A stretch of 56,462 bases of DNA, taken from assembly GCA_905198125.1 (NCBI GenBank), contig CAJKBH010000024.1, forward strand, positions 1 to 56,462. Direction: 5' to 3'. Under the pieces are notes generated by a model. It was not told the origin of the DNA and did no database searches. It was given only the letters and a program-made list of their open reading frames with translations. Shown in pieces: positions 23,877 through 33,691 of this stretch. Made by a program: the position numbers and the translations under genes. The stretch comes from an uncultured Porphyromonadaceae bacterium (GTDB lineage: Bacteria > Bacteroidota > Bacteroidia > Bacteroidales > Muribaculaceae). The first letter of the stretch is position 1. Each line of letters opens with the position of its first letter.

Positions 23877-26390
23877 CTACATTTCGCCGCCGTTGTAGTC
23901 CTGTTCCATCGGTTCTTCCGCCGATTGCTGACGCGATTTCTTAGCCTTCATGTTGCCGAAGCTGTACTTGATGGTCAGGCGCAGGGTGCGTCCTGCACGC
24001 CAGCGCTCACTGCGCTCCACGTATCCGATACCGTTGACGCTGTTCTTCCATTTGCGCGAGTTGAAGATGTCGCGGCAGTTGAGCGAGAAGCTCCAGTTGC
24101 CCAGGGTCTTGCGCAGGCCGGCGTCGACCGACCAGCCGCCCTGATGCGATCCTGTGGCCGTCTTATGCTCCGAGCTGTAACGGCCCGTGGCCTGGAAGCT
24201 CATCTCCCAGGGCAGCTTGACGTTGGCCATGACGCGGGCGTCCCATGCGAAGCTGTTCTGCTTCTTGCCGCTCATGGTCACGGTCTGGCCGGAAGGGGCG
24301 GTCAGCGAATAGTCCCAGGCGCTGATGTGGCTGTTGTAGAGGTTTACCGTCGTGGTCAGGTCGAGATAGCCCCTGAACAGCTGGTTCTTGCCCACTAACT
24401 CGACGCCGCTGTTGATCTGGCTCGAGACGTTGGCCCAGGTGGTGTACATCACGTCGTTGTCCATGAACGAGACATGGTTCATGATGTCGGACGACTGGCG
24501 CAAGTAGGCCGACACCGAGATCATGTGGTATGTCCACGACTTGAGGTAATTGAGTTCGAAGCTGTTGGAATACTGCGGCTGCAGCTCGGGGTTACCGTAG
24601 CTGACGGAGGTGGGATCGGAAATGTTCTTGAAGCTGTTGAGCTGTCCGCCCCAGGGACGGCGTATGCGGCGCGTGTAGTTGACCTGCAGCTCGTTGTCGC
24701 GGGGCAACGCGAACGACAGATAGACCGATGGGAACAGGCTGAAGTTATTCTTCTTGAACGGCGTCACGTCATCCTTGCTCTGACCGTAGGTGAGGCTCCG
24801 GGCCTGAATCTGCCAAGCCTCGCCGCGAAGTCCGGCCGAGTAGCTGAAGATGCCGGCCTTGCCGCCGAGGGTGAAGTAGAGGGCCGAGATATTGTTGGTG
24901 TAGATAAACCGGTTGTAGAGGGCCTGGTCGAGTACGGCCGAAGCCTCGTCAACGCCGCGGTAGGTGGTGTTGGGGGTGTTTTCGTGGCTGTAGTTGCCGT
25001 TGAAGCCGGCCTCGACTTTCAGGTATTGGTTTATGACGTTCGAGTAGTCGATTTTGGCTTCCCAGGAATTGGAATTGATGGGCATTTCCTGGCTGCGGTA
25101 GGAGGAGACGGTGGGGGCTTCGGCTTCGGCTTTGGCTTCGGCTTCCGCCTCAGCACTGTTGGGGCCGGTGGCGGGCCAGGTTTCAGTCTCCTCGTAGGAG
25201 TTGAAGCTCGGGCCGCCCCAGTGGTTGTAGCTCACTACGGCATCGAGGGTGTGGGTGTCCGACCAGCGGTGGGTGTAACCGAACTCGCCGTGGGCGCCGC
25301 GGTTGTCGCTGCGGTTGCGGCTCAGCTGGAAGTCGGTGGCCCATTGGCCGGGGCGGTTGGACTCGTAGTCGCTGCGCGTCGAGCCCCAGCGGTGGCCGAA
25401 CATGCCGAAGCCGTTCAGATAGAACTCGTCGTTGTCGGTGAGGTGGTAGGTGGCGCCGAGACGGAAGAAGATGTTGTTGCCGTGGTTGCGGCTGCGGCCG
25501 TTGCTGTGCACGAAGGTGCCGTCGTCGAAGTCACGGTTCATCAGCGAGCCTCCGTTGTTGTGGCGCATGCGGAAGCCGACGCTGGCGAAGGTGTCCCACT
25601 TGCGGGTGTTCCAGTTGATGTTGGCCGACACGTTGCCGCCGCCGCGTGTGTTGGCGCTCAGCTCGGCGCTGCCGAAGTAGCCGCCGCGGCGGTCCTTCTT
25701 CAATATGATGTTGATGATGCCGGCGGTGCCCTCGGGATTATACTTGGCCGACGGGTTGGTGATGACCTCGATGCGGTCGATGCTCTCGGCGGGAATCTGT
25801 TCCAGAATCTGGGCGCGGTTGTCGGCGGTCAGGCCCGACTCCTTGCCGTTGATCCAGACCGTGACCGAACTGTTGCCGCGCAGCGACACCTCGCCGTCCT
25901 GGTCCACCTCGATGCTGGGTATGGACTCTAACAGCTCGCTCGCGCTCGAACCGGCCGAGGCGATGTTGCTGTCCACCTGGAACACCTTGCGGTCAAGCTC
26001 GAAGCGCATCTGGCTGCGGACTCCCTCCACAACCACTTCCTTCAGCAGCTTGGCGTCGTCGGCCAGGTTGACGTTCCCTACGGTGACATCGGCCCCCTTT
26101 ACCGTAACGGGACGTTCCTGGTTGACCGAACCGACATTGGTGATCTTCACCAGATACGATCCGTCGGGCACGTCGCGGAGCATGAAGGAGCCGTCGTCGC
26201 CGGTCACACCGTTGATCTGCAGAGGCTTCTTGCCCGCCGCATCCCACAGCTGGACCGTGACGAAGTCCATCGGCTCGCCCGTCTCCTTATTATATACTTT
26301 GCCCGATACATTTCCTTTTGGGTAACAAACGCCGGACACGACAGTCACTGCGATGCCGGCAAGACATAACGCTTTTTTAGTAAATTCCAT
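23877..26390 (-). CDS. TonB-dependent receptor of the outer membrane beta-barrel (OMP_b-brl_3) type
   Basis: An 837-residue protein. The signal peptide (about 1-24) is followed by a carboxypeptidase-regulatory-like domain (NVSGKVYNKETGEPMDFVTV, about 28-115), a plug domain (about 120-235, with SASELLESIPSIEVDQDGEV and EVITNPSAKYNPEGTAGIIN) and a beta-barrel to the end. Unlike SusC it has no SusD partner, so it probably takes up a small ligand such as a siderophore or cofactor, or has another barrel role (inference). Residues about 412-425 are an Ala-Glu/Lys repeat encoded by a 6-bp microsatellite, probably in an extracellular loop. It lies between nhaA and the HD-domain gene. Confidence 0.88.
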   Translation of the reverse strand: MEFTKKALCLAGIAVTVVSGVCYPKGNVSGKVYNKETGEPMDFVTVQLWDAAGKKPLQINGVTGDDGSFMLRDVPDGSYLVKITNVGSVNQERPVTVKGADVTVGNVNLADDAKLLKEVVVEGVRSQMRFELDRKVFQVDSNIASAGSSASELLESIPSIEVDQDGEVSLRGNSSVTVWINGKESGLTADNRAQILEQIPAESIDRIEVITNPSAKYNPEGTAGIINIILKKDRRGGYFGSAELSANTRGGGNVSANINWNTRKWDTFASVGFRMRHNNGGSLMNRDFDDGTFVHSNGRSRNHGNNIFFRLGATYHLTDNDEFYLNGFGMFGHRWGSTRSDYESNRPGQWATDFQLSRNRSDNRGAHGEFGYTHRWSDTHTLDAVVSYNHWGGPSFNSYEETETWPATGPNSAEAEAEAKAEAEAPTVSSYRSQEMPINSNSWEAKIDYSNVINQYLKVEAGFNGNYSHENTPNTTYRGVDEASAVLDQALYNRFIYTNNISALYFTLGGKAGIFSYSAGLRGEAWQIQARSLTYGQSKDDVTPFKKNNFSLFPSVYLSFALPRDNELQVNYTRRIRRPWGGQLNSFKNISDPTSVSYGNPELQPQYSNSFELNYLKSWTYHMISVSAYLRQSSDIMNHVSFMDNDVMYTTWANVSSQINSGVELVGKNQLFRGYLDLTTTVNLYNSHISAWDYSLTAPSGQTVTMSGKKQNSFAWDARVMANVKLPWEMSFQATGRYSSEHKTATGSHQGGWSVDAGLRKTLGNWSFSLNCRDIFNSRKWKNSVNGIGYVERSERWRAGRTLRLTIKYSFGNMKAKKSRQQSAEEPMEQDYNGGEM
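25115..25154. repeat. In-frame 6-bp microsatellite in the TonB-dependent receptor
   Basis: About six units of GGCTTC/CGGCTT type read on the plus strand. On the coding strand they give alternating Glu-Ala, with one Lys. A 6-bp unit changes length in steps of two codons without frameshift. Confidence 0.75.
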
Positions 26391-26447
26391 ATCACTTATG
26401 ACCCCGCTAAGGGTCTATAAGATTAAAATGAATTGTGTTAAAAAATG

Positions 26448-27809
26448 TCAATCGTTTTCATCGGGCTGCGGCTCTTTAGGCAGCGAGAAGTGCAGGGCCA
26501 CCCAGCCGAGGATTCCGGCGAGAAGCGAGCCGACAAGGATGCCGAGCTTGGAATCGTTGAGCAGTTCGGCCAGATGGGCGCCGGGACCGGAGAACGACAG
26601 GTTGGCGATAAACAGGGATACCGTGAACCCGATACCGCCCAGCATGGCCACACTGGCGAGACTGAACCAGCTTGCGCCGCGCGGCATGGGCGCCCATTTC
26701 AGCAGGATGCAAAGTGCCGAGGCCGCGAATATACCTATGAACTTGCCTGCAACCAGGCCGACGATTATGGCCGGGGCTATGCCGTGGAACAGCTGGTCGA
26801 GGCTCATGTCGCCGAAGTATATGCCCGCGTTGGCGAAGGCGAACAGCGGGATGATGATGTAATTGACCAGGGGATGCAACGAGTCCTCCATGTCCTGCAG
26901 AGGGGAGATTACCTTATCGGAATCGGACTCGATTTCCTTCAGCCAGTTCATCTGGTCCTTGTTGAGTATGGTGCGCGAGTTCAGGCGTTCGTCATCCTCG
27001 TGGGCGAAATGACTGATGTTGCGGCGTATGTTCTTTATATATTTGTTCGGGGCATACACGGGCTTGGCCGGCACGCAGAAAGCCACGAGCACACCGGCGA
27101 TGGTGGGATGGATGCCGGCGTTGAGGAAGCAGAACCATACCAGTGCGCCGATGGTGAGGTAATAGATCTTGCTGAGGATTCCTACCTTGCCTCCGACATA
27201 CAGGGCCGCGAGACCTATCAGCGACCACGCCAGCAGCCACCAGCTTATGGACGTGCTGTAGAATATTGCGATGACGATGATGCCGCCTATGTCGTCCACC
27301 ACGGCAAGAGTGGTGAGAAACACCTTCAGCCCGATGGGCACGCGGTTGCCGAGCATGGCAAGCACGCCGAGCGAGAAGGCGATGTCGGTGGCCATGGGGA
27401 TAGCCGCGCCCGAGGCGTAGTCCGTGCCACGGGCCATGAGCCAATAGAACAGCACGGGGATGGCCATGCCGCCGATGGCGCCCACGATGGGCAGCAAGGC
27501 ATTGCGGAACGATGAAAGCTCGCCCACCAGAATCTCGCGTTTGATCTCAAGGCCCACCGAGAAGAAGAACAGAGCCATCAGGGCGTCGTTGATGAAGGCC
27601 ATGATGGACATAGGCTCCCCGTGGTGGCTGAACAGGTTGAAGCTGCCCACCTGCAGGGCTATCTCGTGGGTCCAGAGGTTGTTGTAGATGTCGCGGGTCC
27701 AGGGCAGGTTCACCACAATCAGGGCCAGTATTGTAGCGCATATCAGAACATTGCCGCCGTTGGCATAGTTCTTTATCGTTTTGCGCGCGGTATAAAATAC
27801 GGATGACAT
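26448..27809 (-). CDS. nhaA: Na+/H+ antiporter NhaA
   Basis: A 453-residue inner-membrane antiporter that exports Na+ or Li+ in exchange for H+. Typical NhaA segments are INDALMALFFFSVGLEIKREIL, ATDIAFSLGVLAMLGNRVP (with the Asp of the ion site), LAVVDDIGGIIVIAIFY (with the paired Asp residues) and GGIGFTVSLFIANLSF. It is longer than E. coli NhaA because of a central loop (about 260-320) rich in charged residues, which is common in this phylum. Transcribed toward the TonB-dependent receptor gene; the 57-nt gap holds a short GACCC/GGGTC hairpin without a U-tract. Confidence 0.95.
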   Translation of the reverse strand: MSSVFYTARKTIKNYANGGNVLICATILALIVVNLPWTRDIYNNLWTHEIALQVGSFNLFSHHGEPMSIMAFINDALMALFFFSVGLEIKREILVGELSSFRNALLPIVGAIGGMAIPVLFYWLMARGTDYASGAAIPMATDIAFSLGVLAMLGNRVPIGLKVFLTTLAVVDDIGGIIVIAIFYSTSISWWLLAWSLIGLAALYVGGKVGILSKIYYLTIGALVWFCFLNAGIHPTIAGVLVAFCVPAKPVYAPNKYIKNIRRNISHFAHEDDERLNSRTILNKDQMNWLKEIESDSDKVISPLQDMEDSLHPLVNYIIIPLFAFANAGIYFGDMSLDQLFHGIAPAIIVGLVAGKFIGIFAASALCILLKWAPMPRGASWFSLASVAMLGGIGFTVSLFIANLSFSGPGAHLAELLNDSKLGILVGSLLAGILGWVALHFSLPKEPQPDEND

Positions 27810-27907
27810 AATTTCTATTTAATCAACAGGGTTATATTTCTTAAACGTTTATTTATTAAATTATGTTATGAAATATGGGTTGCAAAGACGCAGGCCATGT
27901 TAATTAT

Positions 27908-27939
27908 TTGGCTAATTCGGGGAGTTTGGTTAATTTTGT
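27908..27939 (+). promoter_or_regulatory. Promoter for the LptD-like gene
   Basis: TTTG (27908-27911), 20 nt, TAATTTTG (27932-27939): a full consensus match about 43 nt before the TTG start codon. Confidence 0.75.
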
Positions 27940-27981
27940 AGCTTGTAAACGAACATTCGAACGTAAATTTCGGAACGTAAG

Positions 27982-30807
27982 TTGAAGAAGCTGTTGCTAT
28001 ATATCGCAGTGCTGACGGCCGTGGGTATAGGATACTCCCGGCAGTCAGGTAATGAATTGCCCGAGCGTATGCCGCGGGCCACCGACAGCATTCCCTCGCC
28101 TTACGATTCATTGTCCGGCGTCGAAGGCCTGAAGGCTCTGGAGACTCCTCTTGAATTTCCGTTTGATTCACTTCCGCCCGAAGACGGCATAATCAGGGAC
28201 TCGGTGGTATTGACCGACACCACCAAAGTGCTGCTGGACACCACGCGCACCCGCTTCTCGAAGATAAACCGCGACGCCCCCGACATCAAGAGCACCGTGA
28301 CATTCAGCGCCAAGGACTCATTGGTGATGAACAAGGGCAACGCCGCGCATCTGTATGGCGACGGCAACGTGGAGTACGAGGATTTCAAACTCAATTCAGC
28401 CGAGATACGCATGGACCTGGATTCCAGCACCGTGTATGCCAACGGCGTGCCCGACTCGGTGGGCGAGCTGGCCAATACCCCTATATTCAAGGACAAGAGC
28501 GGCGAGTATGAGTCGAAGACCATGAAGTATAACTTCAAGAGTCAGCGAGGCTACATCACCGGCGTCATCACCGAGCAGCAGGACGGCTACCTGACCGGCG
28601 GCCGCGCCAAGCGTATGGACGACGGCGCCTTCTTTGTGGAGGACGGCAAATACACCACCTGCGAGGACCACGAGAATCCGCACTTCTATTTCCAGCTGAC
28701 CAAGGCCAAGGTGCGCCCGCAGAAGGATGTGGTGACCGGTCCCGGCTATATGGTGCTGATGGGCGTGCCGCTGCCGCTGGCATTGCCGTTCGGCTACTTC
28801 CCGTTCAGCGAGAAATATTCGTCGGGTGTGCTGTTCCCCTCGATCGGCGAGGACTACAACCGTGGATTCTACCTGCGCGACGGCGGTTATTACTTCGCCA
28901 TCAACGACAATGTTGACTTGGCTATCCGCGGCGAGATATACACCAAAGGCTCGTGGGGCCTCTCGGCTTACTCCAACTATGTGAAGCGATACAAATACCG
29001 TGGCACGTTCGACATCTCGTTCCTGCAGACTGTCACCGGCGACAAGGGAACGGCCGACTACCAGAAGATGCGCAACTTCCAGGTGATATGGAGCCACAGT
29101 CAGGACGCCAAGGCAAATCCCAACCTGTCGTTCTCGGCTTCGGTTAACTTCGCCACTTCAGGCTATAGTCGCAACGACCTGAACTCGTATTACAACAGCT
29201 CGTTTACCGAGAACACCAAGTCGTCGACCGTCAACATGACGTACCGCTTCCCCGGCACGAAATGGAGCCTTTCGGCCACGGCCAACATCACGCAGCGCAG
29301 CCAGGACTCCACGCTGGCCGTGTCGTTCCCCAACCTGACCGTCACCATGTCGCAGTTGGCGCCGTTCAAGCGCAAGAAGTCCGTAGGCGGCGAGAAATGG
29401 TACGAGAAAATCAAGATGTCATATTCCGGCCAGTTCCAGAACTCGCTGACATCCGGTCAGGACGAATTCTTCAAGAAAAACATCATCAAGGACTGGCGCA
29501 ACGGCATGAAGCACTATGTGCCCATCTCCGCCACGTTCAATCTGTTCAAATACCTGCACATCTCGCCGAGCGTCACGCTGAACGACCGCATGTACACCAG
29601 CAAGATCAAGCGTCAGTGGGACTCGCAGGCCTCGCGCGAGGTGCAGGACACCACATACGGATTCTACAACGTGTTTGACTTCAACGTCGGCATGAGCTTC
29701 GACACGAAGCTGTACGGATTCTGGAAGCCGATGAAGTTCTTAGGCGACAAGGTGCAGATGATACGCCACGTCATGACGCCTACGGTCAGCTTCAACTACG
29801 CGCCCGACTTCGGATCGCCCGGCTGGGGCTACTACAACTACTACATGATGACCGACCAGGCCGGCAACCAGACGCGCCGCGACTACTCGTATTTCAGCCA
29901 CGGCATATTCGGCGTGCCGGGACGCGGCATGAACAGCGCCGTCACCGTGGCCCTGGCCAACAACCTGGAAATGAAGGTGAAGTCCGACAAGGATTCCACC
30001 GGCTATAAGAAGGTGTCGCTGATAGAGAACCTGAGTCTGTCGCAGAGCTATAACTTCGCCGCCGACTCCCTGAAGCTGAGTCCGCTGCAGATGAACGTGA
30101 CGATGCGTCTGGTCAAGAACTTCAACCTGAACTTCAACACCACGTGGGATCCATACGTGTACCGTCCCGACGCCAACGGCTCGGTGCGACAGATAAACAA
30201 GTTCCGCTGGAACGCCCATCAGGGATTCATGAAGCTGTCGTCGTTCTCCACCAGCTTCAGCTACACGCTGAGCAACGACACGTTCAAGCGCAAGAAGGAT
30301 GCCGACAACGACCGTGACCGCGAGCCGGGCGAGGATGACGACGAAATAACGGAGGAGGACAGTTTCTCGGACATGGCCACACGAAAGAGGTCCAGACAGA
30401 AAAGCCAGCCGGAGAGCAACAGCGACAACGACGGCTACGAGAAATGGCAGTTCCCCTGGAGCCTGTCGCTGAACTATTCGGTAAGCTACGGTTACGGCGA
30501 CTACGACTACAAGAAACTAGACTACAAAGGCCGCTGGATGCAGAACCTGTCCATCAGCGGCTCGGTGCGCCCCACGCCCAACTGGAACTTCTCGTTCTCG
30601 GCCAGCTACAACTTCGAACTGCACAAGCTGGCATACATGAACTGCTCCATCAGCCGCGACATCCACTGCTTCACCATGTCGGCAAGCTTCGTGCCCGTCG
30701 GCCCGTACAAATCCTATAACTTCCACATCGCCGTGAAGTCCAGCCTGCTGAAAGACCTGAAGTACGACCAGCGCTCGCAGACGTCCAACGGCGTGCAGTG
30801 GTATTAA
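27982..30807 (+). CDS. lptD: LptD-like LPS-assembly outer membrane protein
   Basis: A 941-residue protein. The start is a TTG at 27982: it gives a good signal peptide (KKLLLYIAVLTAVGIGYS), while the first in-frame ATG comes about 30 codons later and would remove it. An OstA/LptD N-terminal beta-jellyroll follows (about 95-260, with NAAHLYGDGNVEYEDFKLN and DDGAFFVEDGKYTTCEDHENPH), then a long beta-barrel. This is the usual Bacteroidetes LptD layout, which inserts lipopolysaccharide into the outer leaflet. A low-complexity, highly charged loop lies near residues 775-815 (DNDRDREPGEDDDEITEED). It has its own promoter. Confidence 0.85.
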   Translation: MKKLLLYIAVLTAVGIGYSRQSGNELPERMPRATDSIPSPYDSLSGVEGLKALETPLEFPFDSLPPEDGIIRDSVVLTDTTKVLLDTTRTRFSKINRDAPDIKSTVTFSAKDSLVMNKGNAAHLYGDGNVEYEDFKLNSAEIRMDLDSSTVYANGVPDSVGELANTPIFKDKSGEYESKTMKYNFKSQRGYITGVITEQQDGYLTGGRAKRMDDGAFFVEDGKYTTCEDHENPHFYFQLTKAKVRPQKDVVTGPGYMVLMGVPLPLALPFGYFPFSEKYSSGVLFPSIGEDYNRGFYLRDGGYYFAINDNVDLAIRGEIYTKGSWGLSAYSNYVKRYKYRGTFDISFLQTVTGDKGTADYQKMRNFQVIWSHSQDAKANPNLSFSASVNFATSGYSRNDLNSYYNSSFTENTKSSTVNMTYRFPGTKWSLSATANITQRSQDSTLAVSFPNLTVTMSQLAPFKRKKSVGGEKWYEKIKMSYSGQFQNSLTSGQDEFFKKNIIKDWRNGMKHYVPISATFNLFKYLHISPSVTLNDRMYTSKIKRQWDSQASREVQDTTYGFYNVFDFNVGMSFDTKLYGFWKPMKFLGDKVQMIRHVMTPTVSFNYAPDFGSPGWGYYNYYMMTDQAGNQTRRDYSYFSHGIFGVPGRGMNSAVTVALANNLEMKVKSDKDSTGYKKVSLIENLSLSQSYNFAADSLKLSPLQMNVTMRLVKNFNLNFNTTWDPYVYRPDANGSVRQINKFRWNAHQGFMKLSSFSTSFSYTLSNDTFKRKKDADNDRDREPGEDDDEITEEDSFSDMATRKRSRQKSQPESNSDNDGYEKWQFPWSLSLNYSVSYGYGDYDYKKLDYKGRWMQNLSISGSVRPTPNWNFSFSASYNFELHKLAYMNCSISRDIHCFTMSASFVPVGPYKSYNFHIAVKSSLLKDLKYDQRSQTSNGVQWY

Positions 30808-30811
30808 GTAT

Positions 30812-30842
30812 TTTGCGGGTTCGGTAATTTTTTGTAATTTTG
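30812..30842 (+). promoter_or_regulatory. Promoter for typA
   Basis: TTTG (30812-30815), 19 nt, TAATTTTG (30835-30842), directly after the LptD-like stop codon and about 26 nt before the typA ATG. Confidence 0.75.
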
Positions 30843-30868
30843 CGTGATTATTTCGAGATAAAAATTAC

Positions 30869-32671
30869 ATGCAAGACATTCGCAACATCGCCATTATAGC
30901 CCATGTGGACCATGGCAAGACTACTTTGGTGGACAAAATGCTGCTGGCCGGACACTTGTTCCGCGACAACCAGAACACCGGAGAGCTGATACTTGACAAC
31001 AACGACCTCGAGCGTGAAAGAGGTATAACGATTCTTTCCAAAAACGTGTCTATCAACTACAAAGGCACGAAAATCAATATAATCGACACTCCGGGACACG
31101 CCGACTTCGGCGGCGAGGTGGAACGCGTGCTGAACATGGCCGATGGCTGTCTGCTGCTGGTCGACGCGTTCGAAGGCCCGATGCCCCAGACCCGCTTCGT
31201 GCTTCAGAAAGCCATCCAGATGGGACTGAAGCCCGTGGTGGTGGTTAACAAAGTGGACAAGCCCAACTGCCGTCCGTCGGAGGTGAACGAGATGGTGTTC
31301 GAACTTATGTTCAACCTGGATGCCACCGAGGATCAGCTTGAATTCCCCACCATCTACGGTTCGGCCAAGCAGAACTGGATGAGCACCGACTGGCAGAAAC
31401 CTACCGAGGACATCACGGCGCTTTTGGACGCCATCATCAAATACATCCCCGCGCCTACGCAGATAGAAGGCGACCCGCAGATGCTGATCACCAGCCTGGA
31501 CTACAGCAGGTATGTGGGCCGTATCGCCGTGGGTCGCGTGCACCGCGGCACACTGCGCGAGGGCATGGAAATCGGACTGTGCAAGAAAGACGGCACGGTG
31601 ACCCGTCAGAAAATCAAGGAACTGCAGACATTCGAGGGAATGGGCCGCACCAAGACCGACCATGTGGACAGCGGCGACATCTGCGCCATCGTGGGTCTGG
31701 ACAACTTCGAGATCGGCGACACCGTCACTCTCTATGACAACCCCGAGCCGCTGCCCCGCATCGCAATCGACGAGCCCACGATGTCCATGACATTCACCAT
31801 CAACGACTCGCCCTTCTTCGGCAAGGACGGCAAGTATGTGACCTCGCGCCACATCCAGGAGCGTCTGGAACGCGAGCTGGACAAGGACCTGGCGCTACGC
31901 GTGCAGAAAGGTGACCGCGAGGATATGTGGACCGTATTCGGCCGCGGCGTGCTGCACCTGTCCATCCTGATCGAGACCATGCGTCGCGAGGGATACGAGC
32001 TGCAGGTGGGACAGCCGCAGGTTATCATCAAGGAAATAGACGGCGTGAAGTGCGAGCCTGTCGAGTCGCTGAGCATCAACGTGCCCGAGGAATATTCGTC
32101 GAAGGTCATAGACCTGGTGACACGCCGCAAGGGCGACATCCTGTCAATGGAGACGCGCAACGACCGTGTGGACATCGAGTTCGTGATACCGAGCCGCGGT
32201 ATAATCGGACTTCGCAACAACGTGCTGACCGCCACCGCGGGCGAGGCCATCATGGCACACCGCTTCCTGGAGTTCCAGCCGTGGAAGGGCGACATAGAGC
32301 GCCGCACCAACGGTTCGCTGATAGCGCACGAGAGCGGAACAGCCTACGCATACGCCATCGACAAGCTGCAGGACCGCGGACGCTTCTTCATCTTCCCGCA
32401 GGAGGAGGTCTACACCGGCCAGGTGGTGGGCGAGAACGCCAAGGACAACGACATCGTGGTGAACGTGACCAAGTCGAAGAAACTGACCAATATGAGGGCC
32501 AGCGGCGCCGACGACAAGGCCAAGATAGTTCCGCCGGTGGTGTTCTCGCTTGAGGAGGCTCTGGAATACATCAAGGAGGACGAGTATGTGGAGGTGACGC
32601 CCCACCACATACGCCTGCGCAAGATACTGCTTGACGAGAACGACCGCAAGCGCGTGGCCCGTCAGAGCTAA
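30869..32671 (+). CDS. typA: Ribosome-binding translational GTPase TypA/BipA
   Basis: A 600-residue translational GTPase related to EF-G that works in ribosome assembly and stress adaptation. G1 is AHVDHGKTTLVDKML near residue 12, G3 is DTPGHADFGGEVERVL, and G4 is NKVDKPNCR. Domain II, the EF-G-like domains III and V, and the TypA-specific C-terminal domain (from about 480, with GENAKDNDIVVNVTKSKKLTNMR) are all present. Normal length. It has its own promoter and is followed after 37 nt by a small membrane-protein gene. Confidence 0.96.
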   Translation: MQDIRNIAIIAHVDHGKTTLVDKMLLAGHLFRDNQNTGELILDNNDLERERGITILSKNVSINYKGTKINIIDTPGHADFGGEVERVLNMADGCLLLVDAFEGPMPQTRFVLQKAIQMGLKPVVVVNKVDKPNCRPSEVNEMVFELMFNLDATEDQLEFPTIYGSAKQNWMSTDWQKPTEDITALLDAIIKYIPAPTQIEGDPQMLITSLDYSRYVGRIAVGRVHRGTLREGMEIGLCKKDGTVTRQKIKELQTFEGMGRTKTDHVDSGDICAIVGLDNFEIGDTVTLYDNPEPLPRIAIDEPTMSMTFTINDSPFFGKDGKYVTSRHIQERLERELDKDLALRVQKGDREDMWTVFGRGVLHLSILIETMRREGYELQVGQPQVIIKEIDGVKCEPVESLSINVPEEYSSKVIDLVTRRKGDILSMETRNDRVDIEFVIPSRGIIGLRNNVLTATAGEAIMAHRFLEFQPWKGDIERRTNGSLIAHESGTAYAYAIDKLQDRGRFFIFPQEEVYTGQVVGENAKDNDIVVNVTKSKKLTNMRASGADDKAKIVPPVVFSLEEALEYIKEDEYVEVTPHHIRLRKILLDENDRKRVARQS

Positions 32672-32708
32672 GCACGTTACTTCCCGATACGGGATAGAAT
32701 GATAGAAT

Positions 32709-33029
32709 ATGGGTTTGGGGAAACAGGAACGCCGAGGGATAGTGATATTAGTGTTTGTGACACTTGCCATCACGTCCCTCGGCTTCGTTATGCGCTATTG
32801 CGGCCGCTCCGGCGACGCCGCGTCGCAAGTGCCGGTGCAGAGCGTCATCTACCGCCCGGCAGCCGACGACGCCGGCGAAGATGAAAACTACGAAAGGGCG
32901 TCGCGTCATAAAAAGAAATCCGCGCGCAAAAAGACCGGAAAAGGAACCGAATCAAAAGTGGGGGCATCAGACGGGCCTCGACGCGATTTCCTGAGAGATA
33001 CTATTCCGGTGTCAAGGGATTATAGATAG
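32709..33029 (+). CDS. Small single-pass membrane protein, unknown
   Basis: A 106-residue protein with a short charged N-terminus (MGLGKQERRG), one transmembrane helix (IVILVFVTLAITSLGFVMRY) and a very basic low-complexity tail (about 60-90, HKKKSARKKTGKG). The C-terminal FLRDTIPVSRDYR may be a short functional motif. It resembles the membrane-anchored N-terminal region often found before a helix-hairpin-helix or other domain in Bacteroidales, but no such domain follows here. Probably co-transcribed with typA. Confidence 0.6.
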   Translation: MGLGKQERRGIVILVFVTLAITSLGFVMRYCGRSGDAASQVPVQSVIYRPAADDAGEDENYERASRHKKKSARKKTGKGTESKVGASDGPRRDFLRDTIPVSRDYR

Positions 33030-33155
33030 GCGGATGCATATTTGCAATCGGAAGGACACGAGGACTAAGACGGTATCTTTATATAGCTTCGGATAGGACT
33101 TCGGATATAGCTTCGACTTCCGTTTCAGCACGGAAAAAGAGAGATGCGAAAACTG

Positions 33156-33188
33156 CGGCGGTGCGTCATGAGGCATGACACACCGCCG
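33156..33188 (-). terminator. Terminator of the small wHTH gene
   Basis: CGGCGGTG pairs with CACCGCCG, and GTCATG with CATGAC inside, separated by one mismatch, around a 3-nt loop. On the minus strand a short T run follows. It sits 24 nt past the stop codon at 33212. Confidence 0.75.
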
Positions 33189-33211
33189 TTATGTAGAGTG
33201 TTTCAGTTCAA

Positions 33212-33418
33212 TTAAACCAGCGCTACGACAATGTCTTCGTCGTTGGTGGTCAGGGTAATCTTGCCTTCGCGGCCCAGCCATCCGAGGGCGGCCATCAGCT
33301 CGTCTTTCTTCAGCTTAGTGGCTTTCTTCAGACCTTTCAGTCCTAAGATTTTTGTGTCAGCCGACTCCAATGCTTTGTAAACCTCGCCGGCCCATGTGCC
33401 GATTGATTCGATATTCAT
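33212..33418 (-). CDS. Small winged helix-turn-helix protein
   Basis: A 68-residue protein whose whole length fits a compact winged helix domain of the DUF2582 type: an IGTWAGEVYKALESADTKIL helix, LKGLKKATKLKKDELMAALGWL (helix-turn-helix) and GREGKITLTTNDEDIVVALV (wing). It is probably a DNA-binding or regulatory adaptor; no target is known from sequence. A lone gene with a clear terminator; a promoter is not obvious in the A/T-rich upstream DNA. Confidence 0.8.
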   Translation of the reverse strand: MNIESIGTWAGEVYKALESADTKILGLKGLKKATKLKKDELMAALGWLGREGKITLTTNDEDIVVALV

Positions 33419-33610
33419 TGCTTTTAAAATTTAGTGTGTTATTTCGTATATCGCTCTTTTTCACTGCAAAGTTCACTCTTTTTTAATTAAAATCAAAATT
33501 TTTTAATTAAAAAGCGGTCTTTTCGCGGCAAAAAAGGTAAAAATCATCAATTTTAGATTGATTTTCTTATTATTTAACAACTTCAGATGGGAGTTTGTTA
33601 TAAAAAGTTG

Positions 33611-33618
33611 TAATTTTG
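33611..33618 (+). promoter_or_regulatory. Promoter -7 box for rsgA
   Basis: TAATTTTG is a perfect -7 box, but I see no TTTG at the usual 19-20 nt upstream. It places the transcription start near 33624, which bears on the choice of rsgA start codon. Confidence 0.5.
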
Positions 33619-33691
33619 TTGTAAAGGAACGATGCCTGAACCGCGTCCGCTGCAGAATGACGCGATTCGGGAACGAAGCCTAAGTAAAAAG

